The position numbers and the translations under genes were made by a program. The notes under the pieces are model-generated. The model had not been told where the DNA came from. It saw only the letters and a list, made by a program, of their open reading frames with translations, and searched no databases. DNA of 64,000 nucleotides from Stercorarius parasiticus (taxonomy: Eukaryota > Chordata > Aves > Charadriiformes > Stercorariidae): NCBI GenBank assembly GCA_013396915.1, contig VWZL01000808.1:682001-746000 (forward strand), in the 5' to 3' direction. Of the stretch, positions 39,550 to 52,589 are shown in pieces. Numbering within the stretch: position 1 is the stretch's first letter; every line of letters begins with the position of its first letter.

Positions 39550-39584
39550 CTACAGCTATAGATGCTGTAGCTACAAGCTACAGC
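39550..39584. repeat. Cluster of mutually exclusive hairpins
   Basis: ctacagc (39550-39556) can pair with gctgtag (39564-39570). The overlapping gctgtagct (39564-39572) can instead pair perfectly with agctacagc (39576-39584) around a three-base loop. The middle segment is shared, so only one stem can form at a time. The words also make a dense run of AGCT and CTACAG, so this may be a decayed short tandem/inverted repeat without function. Confidence 0.7.
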
Positions 39585-39599
39585 TTATTTAGCTCCCAA

Positions 39600-42500
39600 G
39601 GTACCTTCCATAATTTCACTTCTGCTCATAATGTTTAAGACTGTGGACAGTTCTTTAATAAAGTATTCATTAAAGAAAAATATAACTTTGCCTTTCACTT
39701 TGTATGTTAACATTTTTGAACTGGTGTTGTACGGTAGAGAATCGGTTACTCAGTGTGAATCTTTATGACAGTGACATCACAAATCAATCAAATCCTTTCT
39801 ACGCCAAATCCATAGAAGCTATCAGTTTGAAAGCACACATAATATACAGAGGCATAACCCAAATATTTCACAAACACACATCTCAAAGTTACAAGCACAT
39901 TAACAAAGACTCGCAAACCATTTTTTTTTTTACTTTAATGCAGCCGATGGGGCACAGATTGCTAAATCATGGCTTTTCATCATTTCTTCTGTTGCTAACT
40001 CCCAAAAGTGGGCTAATCCACATTTACTATCAAATATGAGGAAAGAAATGATAACTCTATAAGATGTTTATCCATCTATGCACACACACACACCTTTCTC
40101 TCTTCTGTGAAACACATTCAGCAGAGGGCTTCATCTAAGCTTAAAGGACCACTGCAGAGTGATGGACTTAAATAAAAAATTAGAGAAGTAAGAGTTAAAC
40201 AGATGTAAAAGGCTGGCCGCTTCTGCCTGCCTGAGGGCCTTCGTCCTGATGAGAAAAAGCAACAAGTGCTTAATGGATTCATAAAGGCAAGAGATTTATT
40301 CCCCCAAGCTGTTGTGCATGTGCCCAGCAATCCCGAGGGGTCAACTCTCTGAGCAACCAAACTTAAGTGAAAATACCTTATTATTTTCTTCCTTCCTAAA
40401 ACTCAGGAAGGAGAGGAGCTTGGTTGACCGTCTAGGAGAGAGATCTGCTTACAACAGAGAACTAAACAGTTTATCAGGATTACATTAGACGATCAACAGG
40501 GGTCTCATATAGCTGATTTGCAGCTTAATATTTACCTTGTACCACTCACTGATTTATGGGCACACGGGTATTAACTGGACTGTAAGCATACCATGCAACT
40601 CTTTCATCTTTCAATGTGCTTCTCGTACCTTTGCCAAAAGTCATAATTTTCCAGCATCCTGGACAGTTGCATAGCCAAATGATAAATGCTTTCTCAATGA
40701 AGAGAACATCATTTGATTGGATTTCTCCTTAAGCTCAAGCCTCCCTAATAATAAATATATTGATTAAAATTCTGCCTGCTTGGAAACAAAGGCCAAATTA
40801 AATAACTGCTTCACTGTAAGAATGTGTCGGGGGGGAATCTCCAGTTCTATACACAGCTTCATTGAATTTAGTGAGACTTGGTTTAAAAAAAAAACTTCCA
40901 ACATCCATAGACTGATGCCTCTGCAATTCAGGAAATCATAAATCAAGTAAAGAATCCTGGAAGAGGCATAGTGCAATGGCAATACACTACAGTTGGTTAA
41001 AAGGCATATCAGCTGTCAAATATTTTGCATATATTCTGCTGAAAACATGCTGTTTCACAATAAGAAGGTTTTTATATATAGTTCAGTGAGCTGTCCTGCT
41101 CTGCAAGTCATTTAAACAGTTCATTTTGGTTGAGTCAAATCTCCAGTCGCATTTCATTGTTATGCAAAAAAAAGTGCAATATGCTACTTCAGAGGGTCTT
41201 TACTTTAAAAATAAAACATAATTGAATGAGTTGCTTCATATAAATAATGTTTATTGTTCCAGTACTGGAAATGGGCTGTGGGTAACCTGGAAACAAACCT
41301 AACATAACAGATTTACACCAGGGATTCCTCTGAGACCATCCATGATTCAGTCACATCTGTTAGTGCAGCCTTATCTGCTAATGGAAGCAGTCAAAAATCG
41401 TGAAATAATGCCAGCTTCAATGCCACCCCAAAGCTCTTATCCATGCCAAGGGACCTGACAGCTGCCAACTATGGACATCAACTCTTGCAATGGCCAAATA
41501 GGCCCAACGGGGCAACACATACCTGTCACCACAAAACCTGCTCTGTAAGTTACAACCATTTTAGGAAAAGCACTTACTAGACCCAAACGTAAGTTGAAAG
41601 ATTTGGAAAAATCTGCCTTTAGAGTGCCACAAAGTACCGACTGCCAACCTGTCTTTAGTGGAAGGCCTGAATTTCTGACTGATGGTTTCATAATATCAGG
41701 TCTTAAATGTCACTGATCCCACAGAAAAGCACTGACGTGCTTTGGCATTGGTGCAGCTCTGCATGGGTATGTACCAGGCCGGTTTAGCTTTCATTACCTG
41801 AAATGTCATTTTGAAGGGTTCCCCATTTAATATATAAATGCCAGATGCCAAAAAGATGTTCAGTGACCTTCTAAAATAATAGCGCTATCATTTTGCTTTA
41901 AGGTACGCTGGTTTTCTCCTAGGCACAGTGCCAACAAACCAGCCTACGACGTAGCAGCACCATCATAGGATGATCCTGGTGGGAGCAACCTTAGACGAGA
42001 AGTGACAGTGGACATACTGCAACAATTACTCTGAGGCACAGCCTTGGCAGTTCAGGCATGTTTCTATTTCCATGCGAGGTACCCAAGTCCAACTGAAGTA
42101 AAACCATCAGATGTACTTCACTGTCTAGGAGCTTCAGTTACATTTCCAAAGGTTACTGAGTCATTCCAGACACCAACTCTCATGGAAAGCTTTTGAGATT
42201 TCTCACTGAAAGTTAATGTGACTTTGGCTCCTAGGTGTAAGGGATATGCTTGACGTAAGACTTAGAAACTTGAGTACATAAGAATATGTAAAATATTTAC
42301 CTGTATGCACCACATTCATCCTGAACTTAGAGGCTAACAGCAAAGTTTCAAAACCTCTGGTAATAAACCCAAGTTTCAGTCAGTTTTATTGGGTCACTGA
42401 ATCATTTTATTTTTATGGATGTTACTCCCCACCCTTTGCATCCTGGAAGATGCTGACAGTATTATAAAAGCATCACAGACTGATAAGAGAATTAATAGAG

Positions 42501-43140
42501 TAAAACCAGTAGGGATTCCATGAAGCATAAGGGTAGCGTTGACACTAGATGTTACCTGAATCTCCACCTAAGAGACTCCTCTCTGACTCATATTTCTCCT
42601 AGGGTTCACGTTAGTCTCAACATAAGGATAATAAAAGTGAAAAAAAAATCTGGCAAGGGAAGAAAACAGACAGTATTTTAAACTAAATCATCCATGGCAA
42701 GATAACCTACACGTTGCTTCTAAACGGACATGAAAGAAGCCGCTGCAGGAACACTTTTGATTATCCTCCAACAGCTTGCAAGCCCATGTTACGCAGCTCA
42801 ATTCAGGAAAACTTCTACGGTGGCCACAGTCTTGCAGTTCACCTGTTCAGGAAAAAGGGAGTCTCTCCTGCACAGTGTCACTCAGTACAATCCTCCCCAG
42901 CAATAGGGAATGCTCTGAGACAAGTGAAAATTGAATCGTCTGCAACAGATTATTTGAAGTGTGAACATCGCCTGCAACTTTCTTCTCAGATGTGGGCAAT
43001 CACCCCTTCTGCTGTTCTACCTGTGCAAACAGTGTCTTTAGCTACAGGAAAGGGAGAGGTGTGTATCCTTGGCCAATACTAATAAAAAGGCAACTAAGCG
43101 AGTGTTTTGGGTAAGACCTTGAACTAGTGGGAAAAAATAA
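39600..43140. other. Non-coding DNA without identifiable features
   Basis: AT-rich, with a short (CA)n run at about 40080-40094. Open frames of 111 codons (39704-40039) and 122 codons (42714-43082, starting just inside this interval) lack family motifs and splice context. Confidence 0.45.
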
Positions 43141-43152
43141 CACTGAAACAGC

Positions 43153-43174
43153 TATTGATTTCAATGAAACTATG
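43153..43174 (+). repeat. Ancient dispersed-repeat motif, third occurrence
   Basis: ATTGATTTCAATGAAACTATG is close to the ATTGACTTCAATGGGACTA core of the old amniote repeat represented at 14335 and 15682. It continues into the ACTATG part that those copies lack. Flanks are too diverged to set boundaries. Confidence 0.35.
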
Positions 43175-43179
43175 TCTAT

Positions 43180-45830
43180 TAAAACCACCCTCTATCTTTG
43201 GTGAATCACGCCTATACACATACATTCTAAGAAGAACAGACAATTTTCAGAGTTATCAAAACGTATACACCACACACTCAGATCCATGGAGACTTTCAGC
43301 ACAGAAAAATAAACCATTTTTAAACAAAGAACTGAAACCACAACATCCTCCGCCCCATAACAATCCAGATGTAAGTTTTATCTGTATTTTTCAGATAGAG
43401 TTACAAGCTGTATCCGCCTAAACCGATGCAGAAAAAAGGAGTAGAAAACTATTCCAAAACTTCAGCAGTTTCCTCTAGGTCTCAACGGAGGTTTTAATAA
43501 TCCTTCAGGAAATTATAAAAATAGTGTGACATACTTGTAGCTAAAAGAGAATCACTCACTCATGACTCCGCTCTATTGTCCATTTATGACCTTTTGTTAT
43601 GCTGCAGGGATATAAGTACCAAGAGGAAGAAAATATTTGCAGACAACATCCTCCTTATCGTTAGCTTAGTAGTGCAAAAGGTCTCGCCTGCCTTGTCTGG
43701 AAGCATGGAGAAATTCCTACAATATAGCAGTTAATACCTACAGCAAATGTATCAGTGTTACGTCCAGATTCGAGGGGCTCTCTCTCCAAACCATGCTCTT
43801 AAACAATGTTCACCGCCAGCACCAAAAAAAGACAAAACGTGCTAAGCTGCACAAAGTCGCATATTTTCTTTTTTTAACGTACTCAGCTTTTTATTAGCTT
43901 AAAATCAAAGCTATGTTGCTTTTGAACTCTAACCTTTTGATTAGGAAAACTCGTTAAGGAATATAAAATGAATCAGATGAAATTCATAAACCTTATTCAA
44001 GAACGGCCCTGAACACCTAAATATGTCTTGTCACAAATAAAAGGAAAAATTTTACAAGATTATAAAAAGAAAAAACACTAGACCGTTCATTCAAGTTGCA
44101 TTCACTCTGAGAAGTGAAATGCTAAATTACCTGTGCCTGAGCTGAGATGCTTTAACTGGGGGGCATAGGGGGAAGGAAAAACTGGAAAAAATAGCAAATC
44201 TCCACCCACTCATTAAATGAAATTTAATTTCCAAGACATAACCCAACACCGCGGTCCAGCTCTCTCATGAAATTTAGTAGTACACAGTTCTACAACGGCA
44301 AACTGCAGAGATATAGATGCTACCGTACTCTGATAGGGTATAAAAGCCTCTAGCTCTATGTACAGGCTATATATTAGGTGACACATAGGGCCAGGTCTTC
44401 ATGTATGATAAAGCTTCCAAGCTTCACTGACACGAGCTGGGAAGGGGCACTGATGTTGTAATCATACTTCAGTGGTGAGAAACTTTCTTTATTTGTATGT
44501 TGGCTCCATGTATTTTATTAAAACCATACTTTCATATCTTTTATTCTATAGTTAAAGTTTAAAGTCAAATTCTTCCACTGTTTGGAAAACCTACTTTTCT
44601 AATACAACAAGTAGATTGCATACGTCTAGATTTAAGCAGCTTTTCTGTCAACATAACTCTAGAGATCTTTGATGTTACTCAAAAAGACATATCCAACATC
44701 ATGTTTCTTCACAGTAGGGCTTGGTTTCGAGGTATGATTTTAAATGGGCGTCTGCTAGAAATATTTTCTGTGTTGCTTCTAAAAGAATTAGTATATGAAT
44801 TAAATTATAAATCTGCATGGACAAGTAATTATCAGTTTGCTGTAGCATCCTTCCATAATAATGACAGTACAGGAGGACTTCATTTAGGATTTCTTCAGAA
44901 AGGGAGATTGCATTTAGGCCCCTTACAACTAACACATTTGTTAAAGCTTTTATTAATGCAAGTGTTGCTACCGCAAAATGTTGAGGTATCTCATCCTACA
45001 TCAAAAAATAATTAGAATTATACAGAATCAATAGGCTAACTCATAACTTTGCACTACATGAATCATGGTTTGTTCCCCAAAATAACTTTTAATTCGAGAT
45101 TGAAAGGATTTTGCCTTGCTTAGCCCAGAAAAGGAAGTTTTGAGATAAAGACATAGCCACTACATGCTCCCCAGATGTATTTACACCCCTAAGTAATTGG
45201 CTGCTTTATGAAATAAAATATTTATTCCAAAATCAAATGAACACTCTTGATGTGTACTTCCCCTTACTGGCTGACCCAGTACTCCTACTCAACCATATTA
45301 ATAATGAGCCAGTTTCAAAAAGCCAAAATGGTTAATACATTCCTCATAATCTCCTAGTCCTGGAAGCCAAAGATAGTAGTATAATTACTGTTCATGGTTA
45401 ATGTCAGAAAGCTGCTGCTTTGTTTCTTTACTTCTATGGGGGGAAATGGGAGAGGAGGGAGATCCAGGAAAACACTGAATAAAAGTAATTGAGCCCTTTA
45501 ATATGTAGCTGTTTTCTTCTTTTTTAAGTATTCTTACAGAAGACCAGCCTCTGAAGCATTGGAAATAATTGACTTTTTTCACTGTTTCGCAAAATGAGAA
45601 ACGAGCGCCCAGTCTTGCAGTGCTGCCATCGTACAGCAAAGACAACCCACGTGGAAGAGATAAAAAGGCTACACATTCCCCATTCACCTCCACATGGATG
45701 GGGAAGAACACCACCACAGGGTGATGTATCTTCATCAACAACTGCCAGTGACTACTGTTTTGCCGTATGCAAATACATTAGCATTCATTTGCTGAATTTG
45801 TTCATCAAAGCAAAATGCTTCTGGAAACGG
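43180..45830. other. Non-coding DNA without identifiable features
   Basis: AT-rich. Opposed frames at 44699-45015 (78 minus, 104 plus) and 45385-45839 (118 minus, 81 plus) overlap each other and resemble nothing known. A catttagg word repeats at 44881 and 44911 without further periodicity. Confidence 0.45.
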
Positions 45831-45837
45831 AACAGCT

Positions 45838-45965
45838 GACAAATATAAGGAGCCGTCACATGGAGCACTTTGTCGGACCTGCCTTAAACTTGTTGCCTAT
45901 TGTCATTTTTATTGTGCTTATAATTGCAATAAAAACAATACCTTGTGTTTTTCCACTTTCATTCT
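45838..45965. promoter_or_regulatory. Candidate conserved non-coding element
   Basis: A compact complex block containing a GTCGGACCTGCC segment with a retained CpG. It is followed by SOX-like (CCTATTGTC, AACAAT) and homeodomain-like (TTATAATTGCAATAAAA) words. It has no open frame of note and stands out from the plain AT-rich DNA on either side. This is a texture judgement only. Confidence 0.22.
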
Positions 45966-48900
45966 GAAGACACAAATTGCTATTAAAATCCTAAATTCCC
46001 AAGAACAGCTTTTGATCTCGTTTTCTGGGCCTGCCTTCTCTTAAGCATTAAAGTTCTTGCCATACTGTGCACATAGTAAATTGTATTTTTTTTTATTTTT
46101 TTCCATTTAGGATGCAAAATTTGTAGGTGGTTTGGCAATAATCACACCTCAAATCTCAAAACCATCACCCAGAGGCTTAGCACAACAAAAAGCATTACAT
46201 ATTCGTGTGTGTTCATCCAAATCCACCCAAAACTGTAGGCCACTGACTCCCACCCCAAAAGGCTTTACCAAATGTAATCGCCAACGCTCCACTATGAACA
46301 AGCCTGTGACCTCTCTATTGAGGTATTTTCATTGAAAGTAAAGCTATAATACAGCTAATCTATATCTACTGTATTCCAAATAGCAGCTGAATATCACTGA
46401 CCTCAGAAAACACAGATAAAGAAGTTCACAGAAAAAAAAGCTATGGAAATAATTATCCTTTAATATTATATTATTTATAGCCTTTTCTGTTTGCCACTCA
46501 TTTCTTTAGTCATTCAAACATATATCTAGAACTGGTACTTGCAGACTAATCATCTAGCGCTGCTTGATTGATTCTTATTGCCCCAGAGACAATATAATCT
46601 GCAAAATGTATTGACAAATACTCTATAAAGACACCAATCTCATGTACGACTGGTACTACAATGATGGAGCATAAATTCATATCATTATTAAGAACTGGGT
46701 CAGTTTAGTCCAAAAGGTATCACTGAAGTCACGTAGATAAATCAGGTTATGATTAGTGAAGCTGTAAATCACAAAAAAGCTGATTTAACACGTACGTAGC
46801 AACTGTTTCAGCCTCTCCAAGGCCAAGATGAGCTGCTGTTTACTTTGGTGTATGCAAGTCTCTCAAAGCACCTCAGTCACACAATCATTTGTATACATTC
46901 GCCAGCATGATTTTCACTGGAGTTTCACTAAATTTGTTCCCTTCCAAAGACAGCACGACCTCCTCATATTTCTTCTTCCACATGACAAGCTCAGTCAATA
47001 GCTGAAAGATCCATATGCCCACAAGAAAGGTGAAATACGTTTAACTGTGTACTTGCAACAGAAGTTACAAGATGGTTGAGTTTTCATAATTATCTGGAAA
47101 ACATTTAGGTCAAATTTTTTTTTGCTTTCCTGATGCAACTCCATGTTTTGTGATTTATTTTTTTTATCGGGACCCACAAATAAACAATATAATTTGGCTT
47201 TTTTCTTCTTTTTGAGAAAACCCTTTTCTACACCTTGTGAAATAGGAAGAGTCTATTAGGGATTGAGACACAACAGACCCAAACATCCACATGGCACCTT
47301 TACACAAAAAGTGGGATGGACCATCACAGAGAACACAGGTCTGACACTAACTGAGTGTACAACACCCTATGCACAAAAAATCAATTTCCCTCTTAGTATA
47401 CTACAAAAATCATAATTTCAGTCCTTGCTCCCCTCAAAGACCTGTATCATAGAATATATACTTAACAATATTTTACCCCAGCAACTTGGGGGTTGCTGAA
47501 CGCTAAGGTTGCTGAAATTTTAACTGCTATTTAGGGGTAAGGAGGGACCGTGCTTGATGACATATTCACAAGTCATCAATTTTAACTCTTTACATATAAG
47601 CACAAAACTTACACAGATGTCTACAAAGTATTAACAACTCTTCCCTGATTTTTAAAACAGCATATATAGTGAAAATAAAAGAGGGGAAACAAGAGGACCT
47701 TCTTCACCAGAACTTTGTATATATTGTGTAGGTATGTGGAAGGCAGCTAAACTAGGGAGAAGCAGAAAAAAAGGAATAATACATACATTGCAAAGAATTA
47801 ACCATAGCCTGGAGGCGTGGAAATGCGTCCCTACCTTCAGGACACAGTGCTGTCATCCTTGCAGAGTAGCTGCCTCTTGGGAGGCTCAGCTCTAATACCT
47901 TGCCTTAAGCCTGGAATGTTACCCGGTCTTACAGGGACACAGATTCCCTGCAGGGGACCGCATGGGCAGGGATCCTCACAGAGAGCTGGCAAACAGTCTG
48001 CAAGGCAAGGATGGTTGTAAAGCTGGCAACCTCATTTTCTCTTGGCAAACAAATGTCTACAATGGACTGATCTGAACAAAATCCTTATTTGAGGTGTCAA
48101 ATATCATTCACCTAAGAAAAGGAGGATGACAGCTTGCTTTTACTCAGTAATACACAGAGCATCTCTCTGCACATCTCCTAGACCTTCTAAGCAGCCAATC
48201 AGCCAATCTCATAAAGACAGACAAATATCAACAACCATATTTTAAAAATACTTCAACTGAGAGGTTGCATACAATCCTTTTGAAACGAAACAAAAGATGT
48301 ATTTCTAACCCAGCAGAACACAGATGCATTTATAGTGCCTTTCAGAGTGAATCTAGCAAAGTAACTAGGTTCCCAGAAAACACGTTTGTGCACCACTGAA
48401 AACCCCTGCCTTTGTCCACCTCAGCAGCTCTCTCAGCAGCACGTGGCCCCAAGCGAGCAACTCACAGCTCTCAACGCACAAAAGTACTCCGAAGCTGAAC
48501 TAGAAACAGGGAGCAGGGAAAGATCACACTATTGCTGAAACACAGAACTATGATCTCAGCTTATAATTTTATACCCAGCTTTTCAATTAAACAAACAAAT
48601 GATTAACAAAGAGATAAGACATAAACAAAAGACTTAGGTCAAGAACAAACTTCAACTTGGATCTTGATCTGCATTTTATATATGTTACAGCGGCACTTCC
48701 TGAACTTTTGAAGGTTAAACCAAATGTCCCGAAGACACTGTTTTAAGCCCAACTTGATATGATTTGAAACAAAATGACAAGAAATAGAACAAGCCAAGGG
48801 ACCAAGCTAGACAACCAATTTTTTCACATGCCACTTCCTGCACTGCTTTTGTTTTTAACTGAAACGTGACCTGCCAGTAAATGAACAGCCAAGCGTTTAT

Positions 48901-49870
48901 TGTCACCAGATCTGTGAAGTGACAAGTTTTTAATAAGGCTGCCTTCTGCAATAAACCTTTTTTGCAAGAAGAGATGAAAATTGTCCCTCAAAACATATTA
49001 GCTAGACTGGATTGATTTATATAACAGCACAACAGAATAGCAAGTCATGAAGGATAAAATAATTATCTTAATAACGTCCACTACAATGATGAACTGGAGC
49101 AGTTTGTACATTAGTAGGCTATTTATGTACACTTTGAGTGCATTAGGTTTCTCTCCCTACAGTCACCTCAGAAGTGCACCAACGGCTCTGTAATTCACAT
49201 CACTTTGTGGTTTATTACTGAGAGTACAGCAACTAATATTTCACTTTCTTCCCAATTTTTAAAGCAAACATTTTTGCCTTTTTAGTAGTTGCCAGTGGAA
49301 GAATGACAGAAGGAAGAGGGTAACGTATACCATTTTTTGTATAATACTTCGATATTTATGACAAAATAATTCTTTGTTTTTTGGTTTTTTAACTCGTCCC
49401 AGATGGGTCATTTCCAGACACAGCTATATTACATCCTCTTTTCTGTTGTCAAAAAATACGATCCAAAAGTAATTCCTGGTAAACAGAGATCATGTCTGGA
49501 CTCATGGCATTACTGAAACAAGGAAATGCCACATGGTCCACTCTCCAAAATACCGCTTACACCCAGTCTTAGCCTGGGTGGCCAAGAATCTGAAATAAGG
49601 GGAACGCTGTCAAAATCCCACAGCAAAGGGCATTTCCCAACCGACTGATTCTTCCAGCACTGATAACAGCTGAATACAGGCAGCAAAGATGATCAGCCCT
49701 TTCCATTCAAAATCACGCCTCAGCAAGAGAAGCAAGAGCAGAAATAATTGTTTCCTCTCTTGGTCGATCTGCAGCACGAAAAGAGCAGAAGATCAACAGA
49801 GAAATATACTGAGGTCCCCAGGAGGATGAAAGACATGCAAGAGGAACTGTTGGACTCACACAGGCTTCTG
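45966..49870. other. Non-coding DNA; small GC-raised patch at 47.8 kb
   Basis: Mostly AT-rich. A patch at about 47810-48010 is richer in G and C and has a 67-codon frame without known relatives. A small hairpin (cagcaac at 47480-47486 with gttgctg at 47492-47498) is followed by another gttgctg at 47509-47515. Nothing larger is supported. Confidence 0.45.
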
Positions 49871-49872
49871 GT

Positions 49873-49907
49873 GGGGTTTTGTGGGGGATTGGGGTTTTGT
49901 GGCGGGG
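49873..49907 (+). other. Potential G-quadruplex in a G/T-rich simple tract
   Basis: Four runs of at least four G lie at 49873-49876, 49883-49887, 49891-49894 and 49904-49907, with gaps of 6, 3 and 9 bases. The surrounding 49870-49945 is nearly all G and T and looks like a decayed GGGGTTTT-type simple repeat. Four runs can in principle form a four-stranded structure on the plus strand, although the last loop is longer than the usual limit of seven. The 108-codon frame across it is an artefact of the low complexity. Confidence 0.55.
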
Positions 49908-49949
49908 TTTTTGGTTTCTTTGGGTTTTTGTTGTTGTCGTCGTTTCTTA

Positions 49950-50475
49950 ACAAAGAAAAGCATTACTATCTAAAACTGCAAACTGGAAACAGACCTGCGT
50001 ACCAGTGCAGACGACGCATACGGAGCGGTTTGAAGAAATGGAGCTATTATGAAGGTATAATCAGGTTACACTGAAACCACCGAATGTATTTTTTGGTGGT
50101 CATTCAAAATTGCCCGTTGCAACTCCAGTTTTTCCAGTGTATCTCAATCGGCATCCAGAATGAACTGTCTTTCTTTACAGACTACAAATCAACCTCAGTG
50201 CACGGGAGCCTCTTGTATTTAGGAACGCATGTAAGGTACATTTAGTAATACAATACTTTTATCTATTTCTTATGGCATCTTGTATTACCTTGACACTTCA
50301 GAAAAACAAAGTGATGCGTTTTGTTTAAAATAAACAGACATACCTTCTTTGTCATGGTTTTATGATGATTTCCACCTCTGTTTTCATTAAAATGGTATTA
50401 AACCTGTTTGGTTTTGAACAGCCTTAGAGAAATGATTAGTGCTAAAAACATTTAGATAATGGTTCACCTATTTTT
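49950..50475. other. Non-coding DNA without identifiable features
   Basis: No gene or repeat identified. It leads into the enhancer-like block that follows. Confidence 0.45.
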
Positions 50476-50479
50476 GTTC

Positions 50480-50900
50480 AGACTGACATATCGGATATGC
50501 CATTCTTTGCTGGATTCTGAACGGACGGAAGCAGCGTTACACAATATCCACCACCCCCTAGTCTTTTTGTTAATCATCCCTAATCAGCTGTTGCTTCACA
50601 AATCAAATTTTTAGTCCTTTTAGGCATGCAGTGTGATGATAATGTGTGGCAACAGAATGTTGATTATAGACCACTGGGTAGCACTAGCTGCCCCATTAGT
50701 GGCATCCAGCTGTCCAGATTCATGCATGAGCAAGAAGGATTTAATAAGTTAAGACGAGGAGCAGTGAAATGCCTGTGATGCAAATAAGGGCAATACAGAA
50801 ATAATTAGCGCGAGGCAAACCACCTTTTCAAAGCAGAATTAGTTCTCAGGTAAATGACTGTAACTTCATTAATCACTAGGCATATTGTGAACTTTTAAAC
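50480..50900. promoter_or_regulatory. Candidate developmental enhancer (conserved non-coding element)
   Basis: This is the most enhancer-like block in the window. About 400 bases of complex sequence have no low-complexity runs. It holds an exact octamer ATGCAAAT (50778-50785, a POU-factor site), several homeodomain ATTA/TAAT cores (for example AATAATTAGCGCG near 50800 and TTCATTAATCACTAGG near 50868), and balanced composition around 50640-50760. There is no coding frame. Conserved non-coding elements in vertebrate gene deserts around developmental transcription-factor genes commonly look like this. Function and conservation are inferred from texture only. Confidence 0.35.
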
Positions 50901-52268
50901 TAAACTGCTTCGGCACCACAGAGTAATGTAGAATATTACAGAATTCCCATACACAATTATGAAAGTGAAATTAAATTATTTCAAAAGTGCATGAGAATAC
51001 AATTCTGACAATCATGTGACTATTCTGAGATTATTAAAAAGCATCACCATTTAAGAGCTACCAAAAGAATTGATTATTTATGCCACAAGGAACGGTATTT
51101 CTTCTTGAAATATCATATTCTGAATGGAACGAAATGAGTACAGCCATTATTTGTGGATGCATTAACCTCACCACAGAGTGCCAGACCAAGCACTGACCAC
51201 AGTCTGCAGTTCTTGTCCCGCTCAGAAAAGCAGCCACTCATCGGGTGCAGAGTGCTGAGAAAACAGTCACACGCATTCTCCACAGAAACACTACCTCATC
51301 TATACCGATGACAAAGTCAAGCGTTTCAGCTAAAAGGAAGTCTACAATTCTTAAATTAAGGTCTCTCCAAGACAGGACAGCCAAGTTTGTTTCAATTCAA
51401 CAAAACAGGACTTTGACTCCCAATGATTTAGACACTGGTACTTTCTAAAATATTTTTAATGCTTCTGTTAACCCTGTTTCTGGCAATGGTGAACAGAAAA
51501 GCAGAGTGCAAGAAACTGGTCATTCCAAGGCCTTCAGTGCTAAAATATCCATGAACAGCTTGAGCAGAATTTGAAGGATTAACTGTTTTAAAATCATTTA
51601 ATTAATACAGAAGACTGCTACTCTTTTGGGATCTCCGTGTTTTCAACTCTAGGAAGCATTAGTCTGTCACTGCCTCAAACTTACATTCTGATAACATGGG
51701 AAAGTTATTTTTAGTGTCATCTTTTAAAATCAGGATCTGGAAGCTTGCACATGGAGAGTTTCTGTATTTTTCAAATGTAAAACAGTTCTGAAAGAACAGA
51801 CAACATGAGCATTCAGAGTGCTGTCACTGTACCCTAGTTGTTCATTATCAAATACCATTTCTTCATTTACTATTTTGTTCCCCTGTTACTCAGTGATAGA
51901 AGGCTTTTCCAGAGGTCAGTCTTCCCCTCCCCTCCCCCCCAAATACCCTACAACTTTCCCATGCCTGCTATTTTTTGCCTTCTGATCACAGCCTACAAAG
52001 ATCAAAATCCCCTACCACAAGTTTCCTTCTAAATCGCAAGTACACCGCCAAAACATCATGATAGTTCTTTAGGTCTATATCAAATAGCTATAAATTCTAA
52101 TAGGCTTCAAATAAAAGTTCTGAAGGTTGAGATTAGCCCATCAGTACTTTAAAAATGAACACAGTACCATTTTTCTTACTTTATACATCTTGGCCTAAAT
52201 TTCCTTAGGGTACAGAGCTTGGCCGTGTGTTACTCTGGTATAATAAACAGTCAATGGTTCCGTAAATA
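50901..52268. other. Non-coding DNA without identifiable features
   Basis: AT-rich. It includes a C-rich run (51928-51942). Nothing else could be named. Confidence 0.45.
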
Positions 52269-52271
52269 CCA

Positions 52272-52345
52272 GGGCCCAGCTTCTCAGCTGATGCAAATTG
52301 CCTTAAATAGAGCTAAGCAGATTGACACTAGCTGAGGAAACAGCT
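52272..52345. repeat. Ancient fold-back repeat
   Basis: A short imperfect palindrome. ctcagctgatgcaaattg (52283-52300) pairs, with mismatches, with cagattgacactagctgag (52318-52336). The outer part reads gggcccagcttctcagctg, and the centre contains taaatagagctaag. This layout matches an old, widely dispersed amniote repeat in which a GGGCC-AGATTCTCAGCTGGTGTAAAT arm is followed by an AGCTCCATTGA centre and the inverted arm. It is a fossil with no coding content. The inverted arrangement is visible in the sequence; the family link is from memory. Confidence 0.55.
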
Positions 52346-52589
52346 CTGTATATATCTAATTATACACACAGAAATAAGTCACTAAGAGCTCTATCTCAGT
52401 TCAGCCTATTTTACGTAATTAACTGTACAAGAAAATGTTCCATGATCAAATAGCTCAGTTCCTTTGAAGTATTCACTTTCCATTTCCTTCAATACGCCCA
52501 TCCAAGAATATATACATCCACGAACATTTGAAACTATCAGCACTAGAGGCTGCCGTTTTCTATTTTGTGCCTAATCCCAGCTACTCTGG

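Noticed and set aside
42714..43082. 122-codon plus-strand frame
   Set aside because: No recognisable protein, no splice or polyadenylation context, and an ordinary length for chance in a 64 kb window.
44701..45015. 104-codon plus-strand frame considered as a retroviral fragment
   Set aside because: No retroviral motif, LTR or primer-binding site nearby, and the opposite strand is also partly open.
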